Origin: Methylococcaceae bacterium
GTDB taxonomy: Bacteria; Pseudomonadota; Gammaproteobacteria; Methylococcales; Methylomonadaceae
Assembly (NCBI GenBank): GCA_947505105.1
Contig: CANNKG010000011.1
Coordinates: 1 to 56,115, forward strand
Direction: 5' to 3'
DNA: 56,115 nucleotides
Within the stretch, counting starts at the first letter, position 1. Every line of letters begins with the position of its first letter. The position numbers and the translations under genes are program-made. Below the pieces are notes generated by a model. The model did not search any database. It was not told where the DNA came from and saw nothing but the letters and a program-made list of their open reading frames with translations. This document shows, one piece after another, positions 27,071 to 36,323 of the stretch.

Positions 27071-27178
27071 CGGCAATTCTCAATTTGGAAAGTCGGGCGT
27101 CGGGAAGGTTAATCGAAGAACGCTTTGCTTAACCCTTCCCGACACCATTATTTGGCTCCAATATGAGAATTGTTGCCG
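27071..27178. repeat. Short element with terminal inverted repeats and central hairpin
   Basis: CGGCAATTCTCAATTTGGA (27071-27089) is an imperfect inverse of the sequence ending TGTTGCCG at 27178. Between them GTCGGGAAGGTTAA and TTAACCCTTCCCGAC pair as a long stem. It looks like a MITE-type or REP-type insertion. It sits in the 483-bp gap between the lipoprotein and sdhE, which holds no gene that I can see. Confidence 0.5.
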
Positions 27179-27296
27179 GTTGCGAATATAGGGGCGTAAG
27201 GTGATAAAGCTGCATTATTCCGGCTACCCACTTATGGCGGGACAACAAGCAAGGCTTAACCTGATTTTGTTCCTCTTTAAATTGGTAGCCATTATT

Positions 27297-27333
27297 CCCC
27301 CTCACCCCAGCCCTCTCCCTCAGGGAGAGGGAG
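27297..27333. repeat. GC-rich palindromic repeat
   Basis: CCCTCTCCCTCAGGGAGAGGG at 27311-27331 is a near-perfect palindrome preceded by CCCCTCACCCCAG. This is a recurrent intergenic repeat type in proteobacteria. It has the same C/G-run character as the ~160-bp element seen at 38002 and 50711 but lacks that element's termini. Confidence 0.5.
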
Positions 27334-27397
27334 AAAAATGTCGCTTATATTACTGTTTAGAAAAATGTTGTTTTTGCAAATGATGCACAGGGAGCGT

Positions 27398-27631
27398 TTA
27401 GCATCCTTGAATTTTGAGGATTAGCGTTTTTAAAGGCAGGGTCGGCGCACTCACATTTTCAAGTAAATAGGCAATCAGCAGATTGTCTTCAATGGTTAGC
27501 AATTCTTCAAACAGCTTTTGTTCTTCAGGGGCGGCAACACAATAGGCGCGGTCGAGGTAGCCTTGGAGCAGTAAATCGAGCTCCCGAGTGCCGCGACGAC
27601 AGCGCCAGCGTAATTTTGCCGGAGCCTCCAC
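27398..27631 (-). CDS. sdhE: FAD assembly factor SdhE
   Basis: The 77-residue protein carries RGTRELDLLL, the RGxxE motif needed for flavin attachment to SdhA, and has the expected small all-helical size. The start is taken as GTG 27631, whose first base overlaps the sdhB TAG (TAGTG), giving tight translational coupling. Longer in-frame starts lie inside sdhB. It promotes covalent FAD attachment to the succinate dehydrogenase flavoprotein. Confidence 0.82.
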   Translation of the reverse strand: MEAPAKLRWRCRRGTRELDLLLQGYLDRAYCVAAPEEQKLFEELLTIEDNLLIAYLLENVSAPTLPLKTLILKIQGC

Positions 27632-28416
27632 TAGGCTTGTTGGCGTTGAACCAACAACTTTTTGATTTCGGCGATGGCTTTGGCCGGATTGAGTCCTTTT
27701 GGACAAGTATCGGTGCAGTTCATAATGGTGTGGCAGCGATACAGTTTGAACGGGTCTTCGAGTTCATCGAGGCGTTCGCCGGTGTTTTCGTCACGGCTGT
27801 CGATGATCCAGCGATAGGCTTGCAATAATACCGCAGGGCCAAGGTAACGTTCGCTATTCCACCAATAACTGGGGCAACTGGTCGAGCAGCAGGCGCACAG
27901 TACGCATTCATACAGGCCGTTCAACTGAGTGCGGTCGCTTTTGCTTTGGAGGCGTTCGGAATCCGCTGGCGCGGGGGTTTGAGTGTCTATCCAGGGTTTG
28001 ATCGAAGCATATTGCGCATAAAAATGGCTCATGTCCGCGACTAAATCCTTAATGACGTCCATGTGCGGTAATGGATAAATTTTGACCGTGCCTTTTGATT
28101 CTTCAATCGGTTTGGTACAGGCCAGCGTGTTTTTGCCGTTGATATTCATCGCGCACGAGCCGCACACGCCTTCGCGGCAGGAACGGCGCAAGGTTAAGCT
28201 GCTGTCGAGTTCGTTTTTGATTTTCAGTAAGGCGTCAAGCACCATGGGGCCGCATTTGTCCATGTCGATCTCGTAGGTATCGATGCGCGGATTTTCGCCC
28301 GAGTCCGGGTCCCAGCGGTAGACTTCGAAGACCCGGATATTTTTGGTATTTTCGGCGGCTTTGTAGGTGTTACCTTTCTGGACCACGGAATTTTTGGGGA
28401 GTGTGAATTCTGCCAT
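27631..28416 (-). CDS. sdhB: Succinate dehydrogenase iron-sulfur subunit
   Basis: The 261-residue subunit carries electrons from FAD to quinone. The 2Fe-2S site is [21 protein letters not shown], and the 4Fe-4S and 3Fe-4S sites are [12 protein letters not shown] and [14 protein letters not shown]. Its ATG shares one base with the sdhA stop (TAATG). It is slightly longer than E. coli SdhB (238) because of an N-terminal extension of about 20 residues. It belongs to the leftward sdhCDAB-sdhE operon. Confidence 0.96.
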   Translation of the reverse strand: MAEFTLPKNSVVQKGNTYKAAENTKNIRVFEVYRWDPDSGENPRIDTYEIDMDKCGPMVLDALLKIKNELDSSLTLRRSCREGVCGSCAMNINGKNTLACTKPIEESKGTVKIYPLPHMDVIKDLVADMSHFYAQYASIKPWIDTQTPAPADSERLQSKSDRTQLNGLYECVLCACCSTSCPSYWWNSERYLGPAVLLQAYRWIIDSRDENTGERLDELEDPFKLYRCHTIMNCTDTCPKGLNPAKAIAEIKKLLVQRQQA

Positions 28417-30200
28417 TAGTAAACCCTCTTTTTGGGTGGAATAACTTCAACTTCATCGGTGAGCGTGAATAGATGCACCGGACGGTAATCAATGGTCGCC
28501 TGTCCTTGTTTGTACCAGACTAAGCTGTGTTTAAGCCAGTTTTCGTCATCGCGCTCGGGAAAATCTTCCCTCGCGTGGCCACCGCGGCTTTCGGTGCGGT
28601 TATTCGCCGAATGCAGGGTGACGGTGGCTTGGGCAAGCAGATTGTCCAACTCCAGGGTTTCAACCAGATCGGTATTCCAGATCAATGAACGATCCTTGAC
28701 GCCGACATCGGCAAACGAGGCATTAATCGCATGCATTTCTTCGAGGCCTTTTTCAAGCGTTGCCGCGGTTCTGAAAACAGCAGCTTTGGTTTGCATGGTT
28801 TTTTGCATCGATAAACGAATTTCAGCGGTGCTGTATTGACCTTTGGCGTGACGAATTTTGTCGAACCGACCGACCGCTTCGGCACAGGCGTTTGCAGCTA
28901 ATGGCTTGTGCGCGGTGCCGGGTTTGATCAGTTCGTGGCAGCGAATTGCCGCCGAGCGACCAAAGACGATCAAATCGAGTAAGGAATTGGAGCCGAGTCG
29001 ATTTGCGCCATGCACTGATACGCAGGCGGCTTCGCCGATCGCCATCAGTCCCGGCACCACATGGTCGGGATTGCCGTTTTTAAGGGTGACGACTTCGGCC
29101 TTATAGTTGGTCGGAATGCCGCCCATGTTGTAATGTACGGTCGGCAAAATTGGAATCGGTTCTTTGGTGACATCGACCCCGGCAAAAATTTTCGAAGTTT
29201 CGGCGATCCCCGGTAGGCGTTCATGAATAATGGCCGGATCGAGATGTTCGATGTGCAGGTAGGCGTGGTCTTTCAAGGGGCCGACGCCTCGGCCTTCGTT
29301 AATTTCGACGGTAATTGCACGGCTGACCACATCGCGCGAAGCCAGATCTTTGGCACTTGGCGCGTAGCGTTCCATAAAACGTTCGCCTTTGGAATTGGTC
29401 AGATAGCCGCCTTCACCGCGAACCCCCTCGGTAATCAGGCAGCCAGCGCCATAAATACCGGTCGGATGGAATTGGACGAATTCCATATCCTGTAAGGGAA
29501 GACCTGCGCGGAGCGCCATGGCATTACCGTCGCCGGTCACCGTATGCGCTGAGGTACAGGAGAAATAGCTACGTCCGTAACCACCGGTCGCCAGCACAGT
29601 CATGTGAGCTTTGAATAAATGCAGGGAACCGTCTTCCAGGCACCAAGCGAGTACGCCGCGACATTCGTCATTTTCCATGATTAAATCAAGGGCGATGTAT
29701 TCGACAAAGAATTCGGCGTTGAATTTGAGTGATTGTTGGTACAGGGTATGCAAAATCGCATGCCCGGTCAGATCGGCAGCCGCGCAAGTTCGTTGCGCTT
29801 GGCCTTTTCCGAAATGAGTGGTCATACCGCCGAAGGCGCGTTGATAAATTTTGCCGTTTTCGGTGCGCGAGAACGGTACGCCGTAGTGTTCTAGCTCAAT
29901 AACCGCCGGAATGGCTTCGCGGCACATGTATTCGATGGCATCCTGGTCGCCGAGCCAGTCGGAACCTTTGACAGTATCGTACATGTGGAAGCTCCAGTGG
30001 TCTTCTCCCATATTGCCGAGTGCGGCGCTAATGCCGCCTTGTGCTGCAACGGTGTGGCTGCGGGTTGGGAAAACCTTGGAGATACAGGCGGTTTTGAGGC
30101 CTTTTTCGACCATGCCGAAGGTGGCTCTGAGTCCTGCGCCGCCGGCACCGACGACAACCGTATCGTAGTGGTGTTCAATAATCTTGTAGTGTTCAGTCAT
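28416..30200 (-). CDS. sdhA: Succinate dehydrogenase flavoprotein subunit
   Basis: The 594-residue subunit oxidises succinate to fumarate. It has the FAD-binding start [12 protein letters not shown], the flavinylation histidine in SHTVAAQGG, and the catalytic region HPTGIYGAG with REDFPERDD near the C terminus. The size matches E. coli SdhA (588). The cytosolic subunit is held to the membrane by SdhCD. The small neighbour SdhE would flavinylate it. Confidence 0.97.
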   Translation of the reverse strand: MTEHYKIIEHHYDTVVVGAGGAGLRATFGMVEKGLKTACISKVFPTRSHTVAAQGGISAALGNMGEDHWSFHMYDTVKGSDWLGDQDAIEYMCREAIPAVIELEHYGVPFSRTENGKIYQRAFGGMTTHFGKGQAQRTCAAADLTGHAILHTLYQQSLKFNAEFFVEYIALDLIMENDECRGVLAWCLEDGSLHLFKAHMTVLATGGYGRSYFSCTSAHTVTGDGNAMALRAGLPLQDMEFVQFHPTGIYGAGCLITEGVRGEGGYLTNSKGERFMERYAPSAKDLASRDVVSRAITVEINEGRGVGPLKDHAYLHIEHLDPAIIHERLPGIAETSKIFAGVDVTKEPIPILPTVHYNMGGIPTNYKAEVVTLKNGNPDHVVPGLMAIGEAACVSVHGANRLGSNSLLDLIVFGRSAAIRCHELIKPGTAHKPLAANACAEAVGRFDKIRHAKGQYSTAEIRLSMQKTMQTKAAVFRTAATLEKGLEEMHAINASFADVGVKDRSLIWNTDLVETLELDNLLAQATVTLHSANNRTESRGGHAREDFPERDDENWLKHSLVWYKQGQATIDYRPVHLFTLTDEVEVIPPKKRVY

Positions 30201-30204
30201 AAAG

Positions 30205-30585
30205 TTAACCTGTTAAAGTAATTCGAAACACCGCTAATAATGCAAACAGCACTAAAAACATGAACAATAATTTGATGCTCCAAATCACCACAATTTTTTG
30301 ACCTTCTGAGTGCAAGTAGTCTTCGGCAACCACTTGCAAGCCGAGTGCTGCATGATAGAAGGCCGCGATAATCCAAGCGATCAGCGCAGCCGAATTGAGC
30401 GGCGCTTTCAGCCAGATTATGGTGTCTTGAAACGGGGCATACAGACTTAATTCAAGAAAGATGATGAACCAGTAGCTAAGTGGGATGAGAGCTACGGCTG
30501 AAATGCGCTGCGACCACCAGTGTAGCGTTCCCGATTTCGCTGGCCCCAGGCCATGAACTTTGGAAAGAGAAGATCTAAGATGCAT
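30205..30585 (-). CDS. sdhD: Succinate dehydrogenase membrane anchor subunit
   Basis: The 126-residue protein has three membrane helices and [16 protein letters not shown] plus [17 protein letters not shown]. The last contains the heme-b-ligand His region (H..LG...V.EDY) typical of SdhD. It overlaps sdhC by 11 bp and ends 5 bp before sdhA, as in a tight operon. Confidence 0.9.
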   Translation of the reverse strand: MHLRSSLSKVHGLGPAKSGTLHWWSQRISAVALIPLSYWFIIFLELSLYAPFQDTIIWLKAPLNSAALIAWIIAAFYHAALGLQVVAEDYLHSEGQKIVVIWSIKLLFMFLVLFALLAVFRITLTG

Positions 30586-30976
30586 GATGGATTACCACTC
30601 GGGTTAGGACAAAAATGCCGCTCAGTAATAATAGTGAACAGGCTATTTCAATACCTGCGAATAAGTTCATGTCTTTCTTGTCGAAGCTTTTGCCGCTATC
30701 CCAGATTAGATGGCGGATGCCATGACATAAATGAAAGCATAAGGTGAATAAAAAGCCCCAATAGACAACTTTGACTGGCCACTGTGCAAATAACGCTTGC
30801 ATGGCGGCATATGCTTGTTGACCATTCGCGGTAGCATGCAGAATATAAACCACGCCCAAAAGTCCGGCAGATATAAACACGCCGGTCATGCGATGGGTGA
30901 TTGAAATTAATCCGGTCAGTGGCAGTCTGTATACTTGCAGGTGAGGAGAGGTGGGTCGATTAGCTTTATGGGTCAT
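30575..30976 (-). CDS. sdhC: Succinate dehydrogenase cytochrome b556 subunit
   Basis: The 133-residue integral membrane protein has RPTSPHLQVYRLPLTGLISITHRMTG, the SdhC quinone-site signature, here broken across two segments (RPTSPHLQVY and SITHRMTGV), and the second heme ligand in HLCHGIRHLIWD. Start ATG 30976 has CAGGT at -9. A TTG further up would add 13 residues without SdhC character. It is the first gene of the operon. Confidence 0.93.
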   Translation of the reverse strand: MTHKANRPTSPHLQVYRLPLTGLISITHRMTGVFISAGLLGVVYILHATANGQQAYAAMQALFAQWPVKVVYWGFLFTLCFHLCHGIRHLIWDSGKSFDKKDMNLFAGIEIACSLLLLSGIFVLTRVVIHHAS

Positions 30977-31179
30977 AGTGCTACCTGTTTGTAACGGAAT
31001 AATGTGAGAGGGCAATTAAAGGGTTCAAGAATTTCTTCGAGGAAAGTTTCGATTATTTGCCGGAGGTTTCTCCAAAGTTAGCGATAGAGAGCCCGATTGA
31101 TGGTTGCATGAATGATGAATCATTGCTTGATTGGTCAAGAACGACCTGGATTTGACATGGAGCTTTCGACTGTCCATGG

Positions 31180-31584
31180 TTATAGCGAGCTGAGTACTTG
31201 CGCACCAGCGGCGGCAATCTGTCCATCTTGAGCGGAGGTAACGCCGCTGACACCAATCGCACCTAAACAGGTGCCTTCGATGATCAGTGGAAGTCCACCT
31301 TCAATCGGTAACATACCGGGCATGACCAGATAACCTGGTTTGCCTTGTTCCACGAGGTCTTCCCAGAATTTAGTGGGGCGCTTAAAGAGTGCTGAGGCTT
31401 TGGCTTTTTGAATAGCAACCTCAATGCTGCCAATTTGAGCCTGATCACGCTGTAAATAGAGTAAATGTCCGGCATCATCGACAACGGCGATCACTACCTG
31501 CCAGGCATTTCGATCCGCTTCCGCCTGCGCTGCAAGTGCAATGCGTTTGGCATCGTCCAAAGTTAGAGTGTGTTTTGTTCTCAT
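31180..31584 (-). CDS. GlcG/HbpS-like heme- or cofactor-binding protein
   Basis: The 134-residue protein matches the GlcG/HbpS (DUF336) fold, with VVIAVVDDAGHLL near the N terminus and GLPLIIEGTCLGAIGVSG near the C terminus. Family members bind heme or associate with glycolate oxidase and redox enzymes. No glycolate genes are adjacent. The neighbours are sdhC and a secreted protein. It ends 203 bp before sdhC on the same strand, so co-transcription is possible but not obvious. Confidence 0.75.
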   Translation of the reverse strand: MRTKHTLTLDDAKRIALAAQAEADRNAWQVVIAVVDDAGHLLYLQRDQAQIGSIEVAIQKAKASALFKRPTKFWEDLVEQGKPGYLVMPGMLPIEGGLPLIIEGTCLGAIGVSGVTSAQDGQIAAAGAQVLSSL

Positions 31585-31876
31585 TAAGTTAACTGGCGTT
31601 GTTCAGTATATGCGTTGATTATAATCGCTTACGCCGACTAAATGCGAGTAATTGTCGCGATTTTTACAGATACAAGGCCGCTATTCATGCTAGAACGTTG
31701 AACAAACTCGTTTTAAAAGTTAAACAAATTGAATGAATTGACAGTTTAGTTTTAAGGGAATTTTGGCAATTGAGGTCGGGAGATAATTTATCTAAAAGGG
31801 TGAGGTAGGCTATGAATTGAGCAGCAATTGGCGATAAGGTTTAAGTTATAGCGCATTTACCGGGTTTTCAAGGTTT

Positions 31877-31950
31877 GCTGTTGGGTAATTCAACCAACAG
31901 CCTATTTTGGGCGGGCTGGATTCAGTATCCTCCCGCAAGAGGATACTGAA
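31877..31950. terminator. Two consecutive strong hairpins
   Basis: GCTGTTGG/CCAACAGC (31877-31901) and TTCAGTATCCTC/GAGGATACTGAA (31921-31950, perfect 12-bp stem, 6-nt loop) lie just downstream of the leftward gene that stops at 32007. They probably terminate it or stabilise its mRNA. The rest of the 422-bp gap shows no gene. Confidence 0.6.
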
Positions 31951-32006
31951 AAGCAACGGTGACAGATTATGGATAAACTATTAACGTTTAACTGAATTTT
32001 AGATCT

Positions 32007-32939
32007 TTATTTCCAGTAACTTACACCGGACTGGTTTTCTTCCGACCAGATTGGCAATTCTTTATTGATTTGTTCCGCTGATGGATAAATGTACACATCA
32101 TCACCCTTGCCAGCGTTGCCAGTGCAATTTTTTGGTAGAGGATTATTGACGGTATCCCGTTTGATGGTCAAGGTGGCCGGAGAGCCCCAGCCGTCGCCAG
32201 CGATAGTATGAGCCGCGTCGGCATAGCCGTCATAGTTTGAAAAACTTGGGCCGGCAGAAATTTTGCGCGCGGTGTCGGCAGTTTTGACGCCGAACGGTTG
32301 ACCCGGTACACCGCTGAAATTTGGAATCGGTGACCAGAACAGTACTTCTTCATCCTTTACAGTAGTGCCTGGAACATTAATTGAGCAAAAATCCGCAACC
32401 GCCAGTTCAAAGACCACGGTACGGGCGCAGGATTCAGGAGCGATAGTAATGGTATTGGTATAAAATTCTACATTAATTGGCGCTGATACTTTTTGGCGAT
32501 ACGCTTTTCCTCCCGCCCAAAAACCATCTATATTGCCTAAAGGATCGGTTTTGATGCCGCTATATTCCCACACGCCGGTTCTGATCATGGTGCCGATCCC
32601 CGCTAAAGGTGAATAATAACTACTTGCCGGTTGGCTTGAAAAAACTTTACCAGAACCCGAATCTACGCCGATAATCGGGGTATAGCTGATCGCATTTGGA
32701 AACACCACGCTGGTCGCCATGGTAGGGTTTCTGTTGGCGGCGGGTGGACAGCCGTGACCGATCGTTAAATAATTGTGAACTTTGTTGCTTTGGGCGTGGG
32801 TGGCAGGATTTGAGGTGCCTTCCATGACGGATGGGATTTCCAGACGGGTATGTGCGAAAGCATTGCTTGCCAAAGTGGCGATGGATAGGCTAGCGAGTGA
32901 ATAGAACGTAAATTTCTTTACGGAAATTAATGTTGACAT
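32007..32939 (-). CDS. Exported protein with predicted N-terminal histidine (YcnI-like?)
   Basis: The 310-residue protein has a signal peptide (hydrophobic residues 10-25) ending NAFA, which places His30 (HTRLEI) as the first mature residue. Proteins such as YcnI, CopC and LPMOs use that residue to bind copper. The following segment YLTIGHGCPP...PTMATSVVFPNA resembles the GC...P.T.V...P region of YcnI (DUF1775). The C-terminal half is unlike small YcnI and contains several Cys (ESCART, ADFCS, KNCTG), possible disulfides. Copper-binding is inference from position. An unrelated secreted beta protein is the alternative. Confidence 0.5.
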   Translation of the reverse strand: MSTLISVKKFTFYSLASLSIATLASNAFAHTRLEIPSVMEGTSNPATHAQSNKVHNYLTIGHGCPPAANRNPTMATSVVFPNAISYTPIIGVDSGSGKVFSSQPASSYYSPLAGIGTMIRTGVWEYSGIKTDPLGNIDGFWAGGKAYRQKVSAPINVEFYTNTITIAPESCARTVVFELAVADFCSINVPGTTVKDEEVLFWSPIPNFSGVPGQPFGVKTADTARKISAGPSFSNYDGYADAAHTIAGDGWGSPATLTIKRDTVNNPLPKNCTGNAGKGDDVYIYPSAEQINKELPIWSEENQSGVSYWK

Positions 32940-33166
32940 GTATTCTCCAAATTAACAGTTTATATGTAAGCTCGTGGGTTGTTGGGTATTGTTGATAACG
33001 AGCTGAGTACCTTAAAGCAATCTATGTGCCAACTTTTGGAGCCCTTGTGAGATATGGGATACAGTCTATGAGAGGTTAGAAGTTTAAAAATAAATGCGTG
33101 ATATGCCGCATTGCCACAGGTTAAATCACGCAGAATAACGTTGCGTCATAAACGCAAGGGGGGCTT

Positions 33167-33547
33167 ATGAATATATTAGGGTTATTGAGTTTGATGATGT
33201 GTGTCGGCTTGGTGTCGGCTCAAGACGAATTGGATATTTTGGCGCCGGTATCGTCCTCAAAAACCGAAGCAGAGCTTTCTTCACGCCAATTGGATTTGGA
33301 GGTTCGGCAAATTATGATGGATAAGAAACTTAAGGAATTGGACGAGCGTTTAAAGCAGGTTGAGGGCAGGGCAAAAAGTGATCAAGACGCAGCCAATCGG
33401 ATGACGCCGAGGCATGTTGAAGTGTTAAAGAAAGATCGTCCGCCGACTATGGACTCAAAATCGTCGATTCCTTATCCGATTTATCCGGTGATTCCTTTGC
33501 AAAATACCGATCCAAACTTTGGACAAACAATGCTGCCGCGTCAGTAA
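33167..33547 (+). CDS. Small exported coiled-coil protein
   Basis: The 126-residue protein has a short signal peptide (LLSLMMCVGLVSA, cleavage before QDE), a charged helical stretch at residues 40-75 (LEVRQIMMDKKLKELDERLKQVEGR) suited to a coiled coil, and a Pro-rich tail. AAGGGGGG precedes the start. No family was recognised. A periplasmic or envelope role is likely. It is divergent from the secreted protein at 32939. Confidence 0.6.
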   Translation: MNILGLLSLMMCVGLVSAQDELDILAPVSSSKTEAELSSRQLDLEVRQIMMDKKLKELDERLKQVEGRAKSDQDAANRMTPRHVEVLKKDRPPTMDSKSSIPYPIYPVIPLQNTDPNFGQTMLPRQ

Positions 33548-33710
33548 TAGGTTACTTTGATCGTATCTACTAAAATTAGGGTTTAGGTAATTGATTTAAA
33601 AGGACGCGTGAATTCATCCCTGTAGCTCTCTGCAACATCCATGCTGCAGAAGCCTTTTCAATCAATTACCTACACCCATAAAAATCTGAGGGGCGAGTAT
33701 TTGCCTTTGA

Positions 33711-34292
33711 TCAAGGTTTCCCGCCGGGGAGGCCAGGTAGTGGTTGAAAATGTGGGTGTGGGGATGGTTGTTGAGGTGAGGGTTTTCTGGATGGACGGTG
33801 GGGGTGATATGGCGACAGGTAACGCCATTGCCTTTGTTGTTGGGTCATTTGTTCTTCAAGTTCACGTTGTCGTTGGGCTTGTTGTTCGACAATTTGCTGT
33901 TGGCGCTCCAGCATCTGCCGTTGAAGTTGCAATTGCTGTTGTGCCTGAAGCTGTTGCATGGCTTGCCTTTCCCGTTGCAACCTGTCTTCTTCGAGCTTTT
34001 CGTCGAGCAGGCGCTCGGCTGGTGTCATTTGTGCGCGACGAAGTTTATTATATTCGGCAGGATCAGCCTTTTGCAGGTAGTCCATGCGTTGTTGATCAAG
34101 CCGGTCAAGGGTATCCGGGTCGGATTTGAACGGCTGAATCGGGATCTTTCTAACTTCGGTTTGTTCCGGACACGGCGTGTTTTGATAGCTTGGATGCTCG
34201 CCGGTATTGCACTGATAAACAGTGTCCGCCGCGCCGAGGTTGTTTAGTAACAGGAGCAGGCCGACCTTGATTACCAGCACGGGGTGTTTCAT
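33711..34292 (-). CDS. DUF4124-like exported protein with glutamine-rich coiled coil
   Basis: The 193-residue protein has a signal peptide (VLVIKVGLLLLLNNLGAADT) and a DUF4124-like start TVYQCNTGEHPSYQNTPCP, with two Cys likely bonded. It is followed by a Gln/Arg-rich coiled coil (residues about 90-160, QLQAQQQLQLQ type) and a Pro/His/Ser-rich tail. Start ATG 34292 has AAGGAGG eleven bases upstream; an earlier in-frame start at 34364 would overlap lipA. The role in the periplasm is unknown. Confidence 0.7.
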   Translation of the reverse strand: MKHPVLVIKVGLLLLLNNLGAADTVYQCNTGEHPSYQNTPCPEQTEVRKIPIQPFKSDPDTLDRLDQQRMDYLQKADPAEYNKLRRAQMTPAERLLDEKLEEDRLQRERQAMQQLQAQQQLQLQRQMLERQQQIVEQQAQRQRELEEQMTQQQRQWRYLSPYHPHRPSRKPSPQQPSPHPHFQPLPGLPGGKP

Positions 34293-34326
34293 TGCAGCAG
34301 TCCTCCTTAGTTCATGTCTGTTTCGC

Positions 34327-35289
34327 TCAAGACTGAAGCAGCGCTTTGGCTTGTAAATCGGCATGATAAGAGGAGCGGACTAGTGGCGCGCTGGCAACGT
34401 GTTCAAACCCTAAGGCGGTCGCAAGGCGGCCATAGTCGTCAAACTGTTGCGGCGTAATATATTCCTTGACGGCGAGATGCGACTTGCTTGGCTGGAGATA
34501 TTGGCCCACGGTGAGCATGGTACAGCCGTGCGCGCGTAAATCGCGCATCACTTGTTCGACTTCATCCGGTGTCTCACCAACGCCGAGCATCAGGCCCGAT
34601 TTGGTAGGCGTTGCTGGATAAGCCGCTTTGTAACGTTGCAGCAGTTGCAGCGATTCAAGGTAATCTGCGCCGGGACGGACTTCTTTGTAAAGGCGTGGCA
34701 CGGTTTCGAGGTTATGATTGAACACATCACAGGGTTCGCTGATCAGAATCTTAATCGCCGTTTCTACGCGACCACGAAAGTCCGGCACCAGAATTTCGAT
34801 GCGGGTTTCGGGTGTTTGTTGCCGAATTGCTGAAATACAGGCCGCAAAATGTCCGGCCCCGCCATCGCGGAGATCGTCGCGATTGACCGAGGTAATCACC
34901 ACATACTTAAGTTTCATTAAAGCGACACTTTTGGCTAGATGTTCCGGTTCTTCAGTATCGAGCGGCTGCGGCTTTCCGTGAGCAACATCGCAGAACGGGC
35001 AGCGCCGTGTGCAGAGGTCGCCCATAATCATGAAGGTGGCGGTGCCGTGGCTGAAGCATTCGCCGAGATTGGGGCAGGCCGCTTCTTCGCAGACCGTATG
35101 TAAATTATGTTCGCGCAAAGTTTTCTTGATGCGCGTCAACTCATCGTTGGCGGTCACCTTGATTCTGATCCATTCCGGTTTGCGCAGGGCCTCGGTCGTA
35201 GGCTCTACTTTAATGGGAATGCGCGCAAGTTTTTCGGCATTGCGTTGATGGGTGTCAGGCGTCAGCCTGGATGGCGCTTTTAAGGTCAT
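34327..35289 (-). CDS. lipA: Lipoyl synthase
   Basis: The 320-residue radical-SAM enzyme inserts two sulfurs into protein-bound octanoate. Its SAM cluster cysteines are in CTRRCPFC, and the auxiliary cluster lies in [12 protein letters not shown]. The conserved [11 protein letters not shown] segment and the C-terminal RSSYHA motif (its Ser coordinates the auxiliary cluster) are present. It overlaps lipB by 4 bp. Lipoate is needed for the 2-oxo acid dehydrogenases and glycine cleavage. Confidence 0.97.
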   Translation of the reverse strand: MTLKAPSRLTPDTHQRNAEKLARIPIKVEPTTEALRKPEWIRIKVTANDELTRIKKTLREHNLHTVCEEAACPNLGECFSHGTATFMIMGDLCTRRCPFCDVAHGKPQPLDTEEPEHLAKSVALMKLKYVVITSVNRDDLRDGGAGHFAACISAIRQQTPETRIEILVPDFRGRVETAIKILISEPCDVFNHNLETVPRLYKEVRPGADYLESLQLLQRYKAAYPATPTKSGLMLGVGETPDEVEQVMRDLRAHGCTMLTVGQYLQPSKSHLAVKEYITPQQFDDYGRLATALGFEHVASAPLVRSSYHADLQAKALLQS

Positions 35290-35903
35290 ACAAGAGCCTC
35301 TTTGATGGCGTAAATAATGGGAAGCGCTAATTCGTGGGTATGGATATTAACCCCTAAATCAGCGAGTTGCGTCACGGCTAAATTCGAAAAACCGCAGGTA
35401 TTAATGCCGTCGAATGGCCTAAGATCCATGGCATTATTCAGGCTGAGGCCGTGATAGCAGCAGCCGCGTTTAACGCGCAAACCTACTGAGCCGATTTTTT
35501 TCTCGTTAACGTATACGCCGGGCGCCTCGGCGCGAGCATAAGCACGAATGCCGTATTGAGCGAGGGTGTTGATCATTGCCTGTTCTAGCAGGCTAACCAG
35601 TTGACGGACATTTAGTTGATGACGCTGCAGTTCCAGAAGCGTATAGACAACCAATTGTCCAGGGCCGTGATAGGTGACTTGCCCGCCGCGATCGGTCTGC
35701 ACGACCGGAATTGAGCCGGTATTTAACAAATGTTCGGCTTTGCCGTTTAAGCCTAAGGTGTAGACCGCAGGATGTTCGACAATCCAGATTTGATCAGGAT
35801 TTGCGTCGCTACGTACCTGAGTGAAATCCTGCATAGCTTGCCAAGTGGTCAGGTAGTCCTGTTGACCGAGGTCACGGATAATCAGCGCCGAGGGCTTAAT
35901 CAT
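35286..35903 (-). CDS. lipB: Lipoyl(octanoyl) transferase
   Basis: The 205-residue transferase moves octanoate from acyl carrier protein to apo-proteins through a cysteine thioester. The catalytic pair is Cys170 (in NTCGFSN) and Lys136 (in [11 protein letters not shown]), with [13 protein letters not shown] forming the acyl-binding loop. It is translationally coupled with lipA downstream and overlaps the small helical gene upstream by 8 bp. Confidence 0.96.
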   Translation of the reverse strand: MIKPSALIIRDLGQQDYLTTWQAMQDFTQVRSDANPDQIWIVEHPAVYTLGLNGKAEHLLNTGSIPVVQTDRGGQVTYHGPGQLVVYTLLELQRHQLNVRQLVSLLEQAMINTLAQYGIRAYARAEAPGVYVNEKKIGSVGLRVKRGCCYHGLSLNNAMDLRPFDGINTCGFSNLAVTQLADLGVNIHTHELALPIIYAIKEALV

Positions 35904-36315
35904 CGATTGGAATCAGCGAGTTAAAGGCATGTCCTGCTGAGAGTAGTTGATGGTATTTCAGCTCGATTTTTTCGATCATTTGATTAATAAATTCGGCGAT
36001 TTCAGGGTTGGCCTGTTGACCCGCGGCATCAAGGAGGATGCTTTCCAATTCGCTGACCCAGTCGGTATCTTGAAGCCCTTCGAGTAAATCGAATAATTCA
36101 GAATCTTTTACGAGGGGGATAATTTCCGAAGCCTTTGAACTGGCAATATCTTCGAGTAAGGCTTCTATCGCCTGGGCGAGTTCCAGCGCCATATTATTGA
36201 TGGGATCGAATAAGCTTAAGTTTTCGGTTAAGACGTATAATTCGCCGAGGGCGCTACTTAAAGCTTGAATGGTGTTTTCAAAACGCTTTTTCAGAGAGGG
36301 AGTTCGCATTGCCAT
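35896..36315 (-). CDS. Helical protein of unknown function between recD and lipB
   Basis: The 139-residue acidic protein (start ATG 36315) is almost entirely helical, with Leu-rich heptad stretches and no membrane segment or cysteine. A TTG at 36327 that overlaps the recD stop and an ATG at 36309 are alternative starts. The first would give 143 residues. It overlaps lipB by 8 bp. No domain was recognised. Its place in a recD-lipBA string shows co-transcription but not function. Confidence 0.55.
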   Translation of the reverse strand: MAMRTPSLKKRFENTIQALSSALGELYVLTENLSLFDPINNMALELAQAIEALLEDIASSKASEIIPLVKDSELFDLLEGLQDTDWVSELESILLDAAGQQANPEIAEFINQMIEKIELKYHQLLSAGHAFNSLIPIDD

Positions 36316-36323
36316 AGACTCGA

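Noticed and set aside
27201-27383. Short frame containing PPHPSPLPQGEG
   Set aside because: It is translation of the GC-rich palindromic repeat and has no ribosome-binding site of its own.
33641-34247. Plus-strand open frames opposite the DUF4124-like gene
   Set aside because: They arise from the Gln-rich repeat codons read in antisense; the minus gene has a strong ribosome-binding site, signal peptide and DUF4124-like start.
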